A stretch of DNA of 64,000 nucleotides from Anthostomella pinea (taxonomy: Eukaryota; Ascomycota; Sordariomycetes; Xylariales; Xylariaceae), in the NCBI GenBank assembly GCA_963556695.1, contig CAUWAG010000007.1:2480001-2544000 (forward strand). Reading direction: 5' to 3'. Below the pieces are notes generated by a model. That model was not told the DNA's origin and did not search any database. It saw only the letters and a list, made by a program, of their open reading frames with translations. The position numbers were made by a program, and so were the translations under genes. Positions 45,100 through 56,491 of this stretch are shown here, one piece after another (position 1 is the stretch's first letter; each line of letters begins with the position of its first letter).

Positions 45100-46731
45100 C
45101 TGCCGGCGTATCGGACTGTGTTGGGGTTTTCAGTAGGCATCCTCGTCCTTGTGGTTAGGTGTATTATGCATCTTGCCTTGGCGGTATTGACTGCTGCGTC
45201 TCGACATGCTCTGAATGCGAGTCTGAAAGTGGCAGCTGCATTGCGGCTCTATGCGAGCTGCTGATGGCCCTCGTTGGGGGCTGGCGACATTAGTAGCGAG
45301 CGGGTTTTGCATGTGTATTCGATGGCCACCACGGTGTGTGGCCTTCCTGTCTTGTCATATGTATGATAAATTGTACGTTGGTATTGTGTGGTGATAAGGC
45401 CAATCGTGATAGCCGCGGACAGGCGTTCGCAGTGTTTGAGGGTATGAATCACGGAAAGGTTTACAGGACGAGCATGCGTTGAGTTGTAGGAAATTACCAT
45501 TCATCTGTAAAACGGCGTGGCTGGCTTGAGTGTGTGGTCACATGCATCGCGCGTTAGAGCCGTTTTCTTGGACTTTTTATTTCGAGTGGCTGGCCCTACT
45601 GCATGTGACACTTTGAGGGCATGTGAAGCATCTGAACTCGCGTCTTGATGTTTTTGATTTACTACCTCGGTAATAACTACCTATGTAGAGTTTCTACCAG
45701 ACAGACGCCGTCTCTCAAACGAACACCAACCTCTTGTAACCAGCCATCAGCTGACAGTCGAGTGACACAAGTGGGATGCCGGCGTGTCTTCACTGCCTGT
45801 GAGGTATTGCCTGCCACTCACTCCTTGCTATTCCCGCTCTCCTCGTCGGAAGACGTCCATCCATTCTTGCGCCCAAGAGTTGTTCACCGCAGTCCTTACC
45901 TATCCGCACCTGAGTGTGATATCCATGGTTTGCCATTTAACACGACGAGTGGTTACCGATGCATGGTTCTTTCGCCGTCTTGCCATTTTGCCGCGGGTCG
46001 GTCCGTCCTCGCTCTTACAGGTCTGCGCGGCGGGTGACTGGGCGACCAAATCGATTGAGTATGATTTCAGGTTGAGTATGGTCTTACACTTTAGGAACGT
46101 GGCAAACAAAGCACTGATGGCGCGCATGGGGTTCCTAGGTGATGATATGTCACCTTGCCACGGTACATGGATAGAAAGCATCGTTGGGCGGGCGAGATGT
46201 AAGTACCTACGTATCGTCTCTTGAAGCCTGGCGTGACGGAGGCAGCGGCTGAGATGCATCAGAGATACTACTCCTTGAAATTCATTATGATAAAAACTTT
46301 GCTACTTGGCACTCTACTGCCCGAGGTAATTCAAGTAGCCGTCTGGGGAAAAGACGCGGTCCTTGGAATGAATGACAATACCACCAAAATAGACGGCCCG
46401 TCAAGAGTCATTGAGGTGAGCTGATGCGGTCTCACATATCGATGACGGCACCACTCGGATTCCGCCGGGCCTTCGCTCTCGCATCGGATCCATCACGCTC
46501 GGATTACGCATTGCGCCGGTGGCCCGCATAGAACTCAAAACGGCATCATCAGCCGCCGGTAGTTCGTCTATTAATTTCAGTATGTCCGTAAATCCGAGAT
46601 GGGCAGTCCTGCAGTGAGCCTGTGGCTTGCATCTAATTATACGAGTCTGGAACGCTGCTGCAGAATCCAGGCGCACATATAACATTCCTCTGATGTCCAT
46701 CTGCCTCCACGGCGAGGCCTCCGCTGTCACA
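45100..46731. other. long intergenic region, no gene seen
   Basis: 1.6 kb between NOT4 and the NAPE-PLD-like gene. Frames up to 146 codons lie here but show no domain or splice support. Presumed UTRs and promoter. Confidence 0.45.
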
Positions 46732-48116
46732 ATGCGTTTTCTTCGACAGTTCCTGTCGCACGCTCGTCAACCGCCTGCAAGACAATACACCAAGATGGCC
46801 TCAGCAACTGGAGCAACGGCTGGGCTCTCGATGGCGGCCTACGCCTGCAATGTTAGCCCACACCAATCCTCAGACAAGGACCTTATCCCCGATGCGAGAG
46901 CCCACCACGTCAAAAACAGAAATGGCGAGACTGTCAAATTCCAGAATCCGCACCCCAGTCATGCTGATCCGCCGATTTGGGGTTTGATGAGCCTGCTCTT
47001 GTTCGTCCTCCCTCGCCCACAGAGCGCTGAGTGATGTCTTTCATACGATGCTGAGAACGGCGTTAACTGACCATACCATGTAGTAAAGCCCACACTGGCC
47101 TGATGAACTGGCCACAGCCAAAGATAGGTGAGAAGCTGGTGCCCGTCGTGGAGCCGCACTTCCTACCCACAAGGGACTCGTCTTCCCAACTTCGGGCCAC
47201 TTGGCTCGGGCACGCATGCTATTATGTTGAGTTTGCGTCAGGCCTGCGGGTGCTTTTCGACCCGGTGTTCCAGGACCACTGCGCACCGATCAAGTCGCAG
47301 AACTACAAGAGGTATACCGAGCCGCCGTGTAAGATATCCGACTTGCCGTTCGTGGATGCCGTGGTCATAAGCCACAGCCACTACGACCACCTGTCGTACC
47401 CGTCAGTCCGGGAGATCCAGAGGAACTACCCCAATGCGCACTTCTTTGTTGGCCTGGGACTGGAGAAGTGGTTCAGGCAGGGCGGGCTGCAGAATGTGAC
47501 AGAGATGGACTGGTGGGACGAGGCAGATGTCACATTCACGCCACAAGCCGCGAAGGGGGACTCGGCCATAGACACCACCACATCGGCGGCGGCGGCGCAG
47601 CCTATCACGGCCAGGATAATCTGTCTGCCTAGCCAGCATGCCTCTGGCAGGACGGCATTCGACAAGAACCACACGCTCTGGGCGTCCTGGGCCGTGAGAT
47701 CCGGCAGCGATGCCAAGACAGTCTGGTTCGCAGGAGACACGGGCTATCGCACCGTCCCCAAGGTGGCCGAGGGCGTCGACGACTACGGCCCGGAATACCA
47801 GCACCTTCCCGTGTGTCCCCAGTTCCGCCAGATCGGAGAGCGACTCGGCTCCATAGACCTCGGTCTGATCCCCATTGGCGCCTACGATCCTCGACACGTA
47901 TTCTCGCCGGTGCACGCCAACCCGTTTGACGCGGTGGAGATGTTCCGTGACAGCGGGTGTAAGAGGGCGATGGCGATCCACTGGGGCACCTGGGCCCTCA
48001 CCCCGGAAGATCCGTTGGAACCGCCGAAGCTGCTTCGGGAGGCGCTGAGACGGCGCAGGATGGGGGAGACGGGCGTGTTCGATATCTGTGATATTGGAGA
48101 AAGCCGCGAGTTCTGA
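46732..48116 (+). CDS. NAPE-PLD-like metallo-beta-lactamase-fold hydrolase
   Basis: Zinc hydrolase of the N-acylphosphatidylethanolamine phospholipase D type, which releases N-acylethanolamines from membrane lipid. Two exons, 46732..47030 and 47084..48116; the 53 bp intron (GTGATG, branch GTTAACTGAC, acceptor TAG, phase 2) joins RPQSA to DKAHTGLMNWPQPKIG. 443 residues. Metal ligands in order: SHSHYDHLS (HxHxDH), LPSQHASGR, FAGDTGYR and AIHWGTWAL. Substrate-side signature ATWLGHACYYVEF and DPVFQD are typical. The N-terminus MRFLRQFLSHARQPPARQYT has basic and aromatic residues and no acids, suggesting mitochondrial import; that is inference. No membrane helix is seen. Confidence 0.9.
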
Positions 48117-49060
48117 AGGAGAATAGAGAACCTGTGATAACATTCTTGTTTTTAGTCCCTACTCTGTAATGTTATAGCATAGCCGGCGGTTTAGGAGTTT
48201 GAGGTTCACTTTTGATGACGGGTATAATCAAACTAATACAAAAGTTATTGACATTCATTCCGTTTCTCACCTGACAGTGATGATATCTCAAAACAAGCCA
48301 CAAAGAGAAGCGCATCAGAAAACAGGGCAAGAAAATGAAGGAAGTCAGAGTTCCATCTTGTTGGTTATACCGGTGCCGTACCAGGTCTTGGCGATTCCAG
48401 TGAACGAGTGCTCAAGACCTGAGAGTTCGTAACTTTCAACATTGACGAGTTTTCCAACCGGGCAACAACAATCAGTTATCTATTGATGAACTGCGAACAA
48501 ACGGCTAAAGCATCACCATAAAGCTTGGATTCATCAACATTCATTGATTTCGACACCCAGTTCATGAACGGTATTCAAGTCATGAGAAGCTCTTGAGCAT
48601 TCGTTGGTTGAGACCTGCAAGTTCTGGTGCGGACCGGTACCATGGCGCTGGGACCACGTGTTTGCCATCTGCCCCTGCTGCCCTGGACCGCCTATCTTAC
48701 AGGCCAACCAAGGCCACCAAGGCAGCGCTGAAAACCGGGCGACTGCGATTCCATGATTAGCACGAGGCACCACCTGTTCAATGATTCATTCATCCCCCAA
48801 GCTCCATCGGCTACCACTACATACATCTGTCGCTTTTGTCCTATTTGCGTCGCCCGTCTCTTACATCCTCCGTCGCGACATTGATACCGACAGCATACGT
48901 CAGCCCTCACGTCCCGATTGCCCCAGACCGATTCGACGATGCATCGTCAGAGTATTCGACTTGTACACCCCACAATACCCATTTCTCGCTTGTTCTTCAC
49001 GTAAGGGGGCCCCCGAGAGCGCGCGCGTCTTGAGAAACGTGTGAAACCTATTGTATTGTT
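48117..49060. other. intergenic region
   Basis: 3' UTR of the NAPE-PLD-like gene and promoter of the CUE-SMR gene. No coding signal found. Confidence 0.45.
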
Positions 49061-50911
49061 ATGGCAGAGTTTGCAAAAAAATGGACAGTAAGCAACAAGA
49101 AGCATGAATGATTCACTGGCGCTCAGATTGCTATATCCATTGATGCTTATTTCATCTCGGTCCTTCACAGCACATTAATCACATGGAGCATTTGGTCTGG
49201 CTAACAATGCACATAGGACGAGCTGTGCTCGCTTCTGGACGAGGCGACCATTCTGTCCATATCCAGTGACTATGATCTGCAGGATCCGCAGGAATTTGCA
49301 GCTGCGCGCGATGTCCTCCTTGCCATATCCAAGGATGTGGTAGCAGAAGAAGCGACAGGCTTCAATCCGAGTGGCGTGGGTCTCGATGGCCTTGTAGACA
49401 TCGACAAGTCCAACCAGGGCGCCAGCGAGGCAGCACATGCCGCAGACAGCGATATCAAAAGCAGTGATGGGTTCACCACCACAACTGAGAGCTCACAGCC
49501 CAAGAGCCATGTGTCTGCAGCGTCATCAAAGACATCGACCCAGGAGAGCCCAGGCAACATCCGTGTAGTTGTCTTTGATGGTCTCAGTGACGAGGAGAAG
49601 GAGCGGCAGCTATGCGCCATGTTTGTTTCGCTGAAGCCGATTGATGTCAGACTAGCATTGCAAAAGTGCAAGGGTGACGCCAGCTTCGCTATCGACGAGC
49701 TGCTCAACCTGCAATGGCTCGAGCAGGCTGGACAACGGCCGAAGGGGATCGATGGCTTCTATGTTTCAGATGACGATGTACCGAACAGAAAGAAGAAGGG
49801 CCGGAAGAAGAAACGAAAAGGATCAAAAGCGCTTAACACCAGGAGCTCAGATTCAGTCGAAGCATCTGAAGCGGACAACAGGCGAAATGAAAAGGAAAAT
49901 GCCGGTAAGTGTTCCTACCACGATAACAGCGGAAGCCACCAGTTTGGCAGATCAAGTGCTAAGAAGCGAGCAGACAACGTCGCATTCGTATCTGACCGGT
50001 TCAAGCTCTCCGAGTCCGAATCGACGAGCATATACGAGCGGAACAATGCATCCCTCGGCGCTGCCATCGTCGAGATCCTGGACAACTACATCGCGGTCGG
50101 TCTGCAGCCCTCGAGCTTCGAGCAGCTACCCGAAGTCCAAGAACTGGCAAACAAAGTCTCTTGGGTCCCTCATGAGTACTTTGCACCCATTTTCGAGATT
50201 ACACCATCCCACCAAGCCGCATTAGATGTAGTCAACATGTTGGCAGACTACTTCGAGAAGCCAGCGTATCTCAAGTACGACGTATCGTACAGTCTTGTCG
50301 CCTCGGCCTCGGATCTGGAGCCTTTGCCTGCCACGCCACCCCCTGCCGGCTTGTCGAGTCCCAAGCAATTCCCAAAGTCCACTTTCGCAAGGCCATCACT
50401 CCAGCTGGGACCGCAGGCGTGGGCGAGGCCGTCAACCTCAGAGTCCCCAACCGCCTCGGCAGCGGCCATCGCCGCCTACCGCAACCACTCCTTCACGTCC
50501 GCCTCCTCAGCCTTCAGGAAGGGCCGATCCGACCCCCTATTCCGACAAGCCGCCGCCTACTACGCGGAGCGCGGCCGCGAGCAGGCCGCGAGCCACCACC
50601 AGGCGACCAGCGTCGAGGCCAGCTACCTGGTCGACCGGTCCAGCACGCGGGACTCGATCGACCTGCACGGCGTGACGGTGCAGGACGGCACCGACATTGC
50701 CATCGACCGGGTCTGGCGCTGGTACGACGGCCTCGGGGAGGAGCGTGTGCGCAAGGCGCGGGATGGCTTCACCGTCGTTACGGGCCTGGGACGCCACAGC
50801 ACCGACGGCAAGTCGCGGCTGCGCATCAACGTGTTCAAGGCCCTCGTCGCCGACGGCTGGAAGGTCGAAGTCATGACGGGGTCCTATCTCGTCACCGGGC
50901 GAAGGCGATAG
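49061..50911 (+). CDS. CUE-like and SMR domain protein
   Basis: Exon 1 encodes just MAEFAKKWT (49061..49087). A 129 bp intron (GTAAGC, branch GGCTAAC, acceptor ATAG, phase 0) joins it to DELCSLLDEATILSISSDYD; total 573 residues. A CUE-like ubiquitin-binding helix bundle lies at about 150-195 (AMFVSLKPIDVRLALQKCKG then FAIDELLNLQWLE). A basic Lys/Arg stretch follows (RKKKGRKKKRKG). The C-terminal SMR domain (about 480-573) has DLHGVTVQDGTDIAI and TGLGRHSTDGKSRL, the nuclease-linked D-x-H and TGxGxHS-type motifs. This matches the Cue2/N4BP2 style of protein that in yeast cleaves mRNA at collided ribosomes; a same role is inferred. Interestingly NOT4, which ubiquitinates ribosomes, lies 4 kb upstream, but no functional link follows from that. 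Confidence 0.88.
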
Positions 50912-51750
50912 ATAGGATGGTGGCCTGTTTCTGGGCCGTGGAGACTCTGGATACTATTTGCAGGATTTTTCCTCTTGTATATAACCATCTAGATTCGCTG
51001 CATGCTGCGAGCTGTCTTGTATTGTACGGCTGATGACTACGAACGAATGATTTGTTTTACGATGGAGCTCTGAGCTGGATACCAACTCGGCCATGGCGCG
51101 GCATGGGGGACAGAAGGAGCGATAGGCTGGTCTCCTACCTCTGACTGATTTCTACAAACATGGCTGGGAAATCCTGGGGGTGTAGTGTGAATCGGTCTTT
51201 CATGAATGATGGATGTCTTGATAGATTAGGTACACAGCGAATAGACTTAATTAAAGTACAATGCTTTAGTACCAACATGTTTATCTATTGCAACCGGCGA
51301 CTATACGTGCATGTTGACTTTTGATATCAACTCGAAGGGATTCTTGCACTTCTCTCTATCTTGTCGATGAGCGGGTTGACACAGGCTGACGTGTGAGCAT
51401 ATAATGCCAATCAGGTTCGAGACCCTTCGCCGGTGGCCGTTTGGGGCTTGGCAGTCTATCTCTCGTTTATTCGTTCTTTCTTTATGGGAGGTATCTATTA
51501 CGCTAAAGCCCAAGCAAATCAATACACCAACGATGGTGTTGCTGTTTCTGTCTAGTCGCAATCAGGCGTTTGGCAGAAACAAATCTCAGGGGAACAAGCA
51601 GCGACTGTGTGCTTATTCGATGCATTCGCGCCTGGGACAAGCGCTTTGCCCAGGTGACTACGCCACGTTTCCGTTTCCAACAGCCTGGCAGGTCACACCT
51701 TCTCTGACCTCAACCTCGTTCGTTTAAGTGACAAACGCTTGCCTTGGACT
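50912..51750. other. intergenic region between converging genes
   Basis: Tail-to-tail spacer between the SMR and NMNAT genes. A 107-codon frame inside has no features. Confidence 0.45.
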
Positions 51751-52677
51751 TCATACTGTTGTGGGGGCCCAAAGGTGGTGTGTTTCGATGTAGTCGATAA
51801 CAGATTTCGGGGTCAGGGCCTTGATGGCCATGCCCTGCTGCCGGTGACTCCTAATTATCGTGCTGCTCTCTATATGGCCCCAAGTCAGCATTTTATGAGT
51901 GACCGAGGGGTCCGCGCCGCTCTTACCTCCGTATTCCTTTATCGGCGGGGTTTTGTGAAGTTTGTATTCCGGGTCATTCAGAACATCAGCAGGTGTGGGT
52001 TCTCCGACACGCTCGACGATGATGGCACCATAGTCTTTCAGGATGTGGTCGACATCCTTCTGGTCCCAGACGCCGGGCGAGGCCATGGATGTGAGGAGGT
52101 CAGAACCGCCGAGCAGCATAATGTGGACCGGTATTCGGCGCGAACCGTCCTTGGTCAGAATGCCATCGAGTTTTCCGTTGATCTCCTGGTCGAAGTGGTC
52201 CAAGGCTTCTGCGGTGGGGGTGTATTCGGGCTGGACAGCCTCCCAAGGATCGACCATGAGCAGTTTGGAGCCGCCTTCATCGTCGGCAGCCAGTTCGCAC
52301 ATGCGTACCCTGTCAGACAAACAGGTGTTAGCAGGCGATCGCCAGTAACCGTAACCGGCACCGTCGGAAGAGATGGTTAGTTACCTGTGGCTTCCAGACT
52401 CCAGACCAGACTTTCCGTATTTGTCCGACACGGGCGACAGATAGCTGCCCACGATCTCAAGGTTCGCGTTGGGGTGGGTTTGTGTGTATCTGACGGCCTG
52501 TCCGAACATACGTATGTGTTGGTTGTTAATGGGCGAAAAACTGCCACATGCGACAAGGACAACCGGGGTGCGGTCAGTACGCTGCTGGCGAAGCAGGCGA
52601 TGCGATGGGAATTTGTAGTTGTCGCGCGTCATGGTCGCGGCCGACGTCTTGGGCGGGTCCGCGGGGTGAGTCGTCAT
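51751..52677 (-). CDS. nicotinamide/nicotinate mononucleotide adenylyltransferase
   Basis: Makes NAD(+) or its deamido form from NMN/NaMN and ATP, the central step of NAD synthesis. Three exons: 52385..52677, 51927..52309, 51751..51869, with introns of 75 and 57 bp. The first rebuilds GSHRVRMCELAADDEGG (family motif HR..MC..A) and the second gives IKEYGESSTIIRSHRQQGMA, the C-terminal ISSTxIR-type motif. 264 residues from the ATG at 52677 (MTTHPADPPKTS). ATP-site motif is GSFSPINNQHIRMF, where the family usually has T-x-x-H; here it is N-N-Q-H. LLGGSDLL and GVWDQKDVDHIL follow. Reading through the last intron creates a false insert. Confidence 0.93.
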
Positions 52678-54374
52678 GGTGGAGGGTGAGCGCGACAAGG
52701 CGCAGCGCGGCGCAACAGAACCACGCGATCAACGACGGATGGGTAGAGAGGGTAAGCGACAGCGACAACGACAGCAACAGAGAGGAGATATCGCGGTCGT
52801 CTGGAAGGTAGTGTGGGCCAGCTGGGTGTAGACAAGAAGTGGTCAACGAAGTCGAAGTTACATAAGTGTGACGGACCCCATCTCCAGTGCCTGGTTTTAT
52901 GGCTTGTGGGATGGAGCGGTGGGTGGTGTGTGCATGTAATGTAGGCAGTCAGTCAGAGAGGAGAGAGGAGTGAGATATTCCTTTGTCGCGCATGCAGTCA
53001 AAGGTTTTGGCCGCCGTCGGCATCGTCACCTGCACCAGCACCTGGCGCCTTCCTTCCATGCCGCCAACCTACACGCAACTGACACAATGTACTACATGTA
53101 CCTTGGTAGCCTAACTAGGCAGATACGTAGGTACCTTGGCAATGCACGCCACCTGCATCGGTTGGTGCATGTGCTTAGAGGCGGGGTTAAACACGCTACA
53201 CCAGCTGTACCGTATACAAGACTACAAGTGTAGTGGTTTTCCTGGGATACATAACCCTTGGGCAGCGGCTGCTATTATTACACTGCAAATGTTTCAGAAT
53301 ATCCCACCTTCCACCAGCCGTAGTGCTCCTGAAGGATACTTGTTACATATACTCACATCCTGTAACGTGTTACACGGCATGAGACCAGATCCCAAGCAGA
53401 TCTTCACCAACCAAGTGGGGGGTATGCCACCAAGGAGGTATCCAGGCAGCCGAGGGGACCAGGTGCACGTGAATGTCTCGATTTGATCGATGACTAATCC
53501 CCCGCCGGGATCGGAGTTAAGAGGACCAGCCCCTTATTAGTCTACTAACCGAAACTCACTGGTGAAAGTGGTTCAAGACTTGGAAGAGAATAAACAACCT
53601 TTCCGCTCACAAAGGAGAACACACCAATCTTCTTCCACGGTGCTGGATGTATCTGGCCGTACCTGAGGGGTAGTGACACAACGAGCAGATAGAATCACAC
53701 AGCAGTACAGTGTTGCATACCGGTAAGATACTCAAGAGCAAGAGACCAATCACTACGCACAGCTGGAGTGAGTCCTTGAGTGTCCTCAATCAGGGCCCTT
53801 CATCTAGGTCTCGAAGGCGAAATGTGCTTTCAAACGCAGAACATTTCAAAGACATATTTGGTGTCACGACCAGAGCACCTTGATATGCCCAGTCGGGGTG
53901 AGAAGCCTAGTACCACGCCTCGTCAACAGTCCGGCAAGGCTACCATGCAAACCATCAACCATGTGGCGTCTCTCAGGGCGACCTTATCCTGCTCAGAGCC
54001 TCGTTCGTTGGGCCGACGGACGGGACAAGCCGCGGTCACCCAAACCTTATACGAAATGCAGCGAGCTCTTTTCAGTTCACAAGGTGAAATGGCTTTTCTG
54101 CATGGTGTGACAAAGCTTAGGGCTACACACCGAGCTACACGTACTCCCAACTTCAACTTCACTCACACATCGTGACCGGGAGATGCACCGTTGACCTGGC
54201 TCAAAGTTGATGCCGCCTTACTCGCCGCACATCTCTACGACTGGAGAGCCAAAGAGCAGCGTGTCCTCCGTCTGATCTCAGGACGCCAGTTCCAAAACTC
54301 TGCCACGTACCCTTCTCCCACAGCAAAACTCTAATTTCCAGCTCGCTGTTGCAAAGCTCGGAGAAGAAGAGACC
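52678..54374. other. long intergenic region, no gene seen
   Basis: 1.7 kb between divergent genes, so both promoters lie here. A short frame with ATG near 54209 (MPPYSPHISTTGEPKSS) could be an upstream exon of the next gene through a weak GTGTCC donor and the good acceptor TTTCCAG at 54341. I list this only as a possibility. AGGTACC-like motifs cluster near 53095-53140. Confidence 0.4.
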
Positions 54375-55640
54375 ATGATGCACCCATGGGGCGACGAGGA
54401 AGACGAGCCGATCACCTTCCCGGGACTCATGATGGCAGACAGCCAGATCAGCGCGCTGGACATATCGCAAGGCATGGGCGGCAAGGACGACAATGACACA
54501 ACGCACATCTACGAGGACGGCCTGGTCACCTCTAAACCGTCATCGACGAAAATAACAGCAAAGCCGTGCAGACGTCCCCGAGCCACAGAATCCCCCATGC
54601 AGCAGCAGCAGCAGCAGCAGCAGCGGCAGCACACCAACACAGGCTACTCCTCCGGCTTGACCTTCAACAATTCCTTCCACACCGCGCTCCGCAACACAAA
54701 CATAAACCCATCCCCAAGCCCACAGCCTCCCAAGACCAGCAACTACAACCGTAAAAGCCCACCGTCAGAAGACCCCCCTTCCCTCTCTTCCTCCTGGTCC
54801 TCTACCACCACGACCCTCGCCTCCGCGCCCCGCCACCCCAACGAGAACCAGCAGGACCTAGCCGTGCGCATCAACGCCCTCAGCGCCGCCATCTCCACCG
54901 GCACGGGTACCTGCCTCGAAGTCTCCGCCAGGATGCTCGCCCTGGCGCGCGACAACCGCCACCACGCCTATGCCGCCGGCAACACGCTGGACGCGTACGT
55001 GCTGCGGCCGGCGCTAGCGGCGCTCGGCGGCGGGATCACCACGGCGCTGCGCACGTACTGCCCCGGCGTCCTGGGGGTCGTCGGGGTCGGGGGCGGAGAT
55101 GGAGGTAAAGAAGGGGGTGGTGGCGGCGTGCTTCGAGTGCGCGTGTCGGGAGAGGGGACGGCGGAGAGGCAGAGGCTGAAGGACCGCCTCGTCGAGCAGG
55201 ATGCCCTGCTGAGCGACTCGAACCAGCACTTGCGCCGCCTGATATCGGAACGAAACGCCCTACGAAAACAACTCGAGGCGGTAGAAACGGCCCGGGAAAA
55301 AGGCGAAAAGGGGGGAAAGGACACGGCGACGAGTAAAAAGAAAGGGGAGGGCCGGATCTCGGAGAAGAAGAAAGACACCGCAACGTTGCCAAGCTCAGCA
55401 GAGGAAGTACCGAGCACGGAGGCGAGAAGGCTAAGCTCGGCAGCGACAACGATCGCACGCCCCCGCCCCCAAGACAACAACGACGAAGGCGAAGAGAACG
55501 GGAACGAAGATGCAGACGCTCGAAACCGGGAGAAGCAGCTGACAGAGCAGCTGACAGAGCAGCTGAGGGAGCTGCGCGTGCTGGTCGACCAGATGGCGCT
55601 GTACGATGTGAAGAACCCCAACCCTAACTCCAGCCCCTAG
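54375..55640 (+). CDS. disordered/coiled-coil protein, unknown function
   Basis: 421 residues from the ATG at 54375 (MMHPWGDEEDEPITFPGLMM). The frame is open further left to a TTTCCAG acceptor at 54341, so an upstream exon is possible. The first 140 residues are Ser/Thr/Pro-rich and contain a Q8 run from eight CAG codons. A structured-looking helical stretch follows (about 155-235: ENQQDLAVRINALSAAISTG, LEVSARMLALARDN, LDAYVLRPALAALGGG). Then come Gly-rich sequence, a coiled coil (LKDRLVEQDALLSDSNQHLR), a Lys/Glu low-complexity segment, and a final coil with a doubled LTEQLTEQL. No family is recognised. Codon use in the middle is strongly GC-biased. Confidence 0.6.
   Translation: MMHPWGDEEDEPITFPGLMMADSQISALDISQGMGGKDDNDTTHIYEDGLVTSKPSSTKITAKPCRRPRATESPMQQQQQQQQRQHTNTGYSSGLTFNNSFHTALRNTNINPSPSPQPPKTSNYNRKSPPSEDPPSLSSSWSSTTTTLASAPRHPNENQQDLAVRINALSAAISTGTGTCLEVSARMLALARDNRHHAYAAGNTLDAYVLRPALAALGGGITTALRTYCPGVLGVVGVGGGDGGKEGGGGGVLRVRVSGEGTAERQRLKDRLVEQDALLSDSNQHLRRLISERNALRKQLEAVETAREKGEKGGKDTATSKKKGEGRISEKKKDTATLPSSAEEVPSTEARRLSSAATTIARPRPQDNNDEGEENGNEDADARNREKQLTEQLTEQLRELRVLVDQMALYDVKNPNPNSSP
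54600..54623 (+). repeat. CAG trinucleotide run (8 units)
   Basis: Eight perfect CAG units followed by CGG CAG, encoding a Gln tract in the coiled-coil protein. Likely length-polymorphic between strains. Confidence 0.8.
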
Positions 55641-56491
55641 CGCCACTCTATGTATCTACTTTACGTGGAGTCTGTCGAGAAGGAAAAGCAAAGGAGCTAA
55701 CTTATATACCAGTCATCGAGCCACAACCGGCTCAGCATGCCCTTTGTGCACCGCGAGGCCCAGCCGACGACGGAGATGGAGGACCTACAAGACTATATAA
55801 TCTTGTAACTGGGAAGGGAGCAGCCCGGTACACTGGACACTCAGAAGTCGCCGTACACCCCCGTTATCAAGGTCTTGAATATTCAGGGGTATTTCTTGAT
55901 CTGCGGAGCAAGCACTCTGGAATAAGTGATCAAGCATGGCTCATCAAGAAACAACTGCATAGCTATTCTAGGATGTTTATTCCACTGTCTGTATCCCGGC
56001 GGGAGAGAAATCTCGAGCGCACGGACGGAGACTTATGAGGGGTGACTGTACCTAACGACTGCAGCTTTGCGTACGTGTAGGAAGAAGAGCTTCTTTGCTC
56101 TACCGAGGCCTAGCTCAGGATATCTCACCAATCATTCCGATAGCGGGTTGGTCAATCAACATACATTAACAGCATGATCTCATGTGACCAGACGATTTCA
56201 AAGCTTCGAAGGGATTCGAGGAGTTTGTAAGAGCCTTTCCATGTGGCAAATCACGGTGAACTGGAGGAAACTCCGCGACAAAAGATGTAGCAAATTATCT
56301 GTCATTGTATGCTTGCGCTGCGTGTTCTACAGCTATCCCCGGCCAGTGATTCTAGCTAATAAAACAATAACCGAGTACTCCAATATACGCTGTAGGTAAC
56401 CCAATAACAATAGTAGTGTTCTTCCGCTTCACCTCCCTTGACGGAACACGCGATGGAATACATGCCGAAAATTATCGTCTTCATCCGAGTC
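55641..56491. other. intergenic region containing repeat copy B
   Basis: Tail-to-tail spacer between the coiled-coil gene and NPC1. Apart from the dispersed repeat listed next, nothing is recognised. Confidence 0.5.
55827..56064 (+). repeat. diverged dispersed repeat, copy B
   Basis: Partner of 34986-35208 in the same orientation, sharing words such as GGTACACTG, CAGAAGTC, AGGGGTA, GCATGGCT and GACGGA-ACTTATG in the same order with small indels. Non-coding. Differences include many C/T and G/A exchanges. Confidence 0.5.

Noticed and set aside
45784..46224. 146-codon plus-strand frame between NOT4 and the NAPE-PLD-like gene
   Set aside because: No recognisable motif and no splice signals; treated as chance.
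49907..49952. Possible 46 bp intron (GTAAGT...GGCAG) inside the CUE-SMR gene
   Set aside because: Removing it shifts the frame and destroys the downstream SMR domain, so the sequence is kept as coding.
51391..51440. GGTTCGAGACCC resembling a tRNA T-arm
   Set aside because: The flanking bases do not pair into a T stem and no acceptor or anticodon arm is present.
53780..54175. 131-codon plus-strand frame
   Set aside because: Featureless composition and overlapping frames of equal quality; no gene support.
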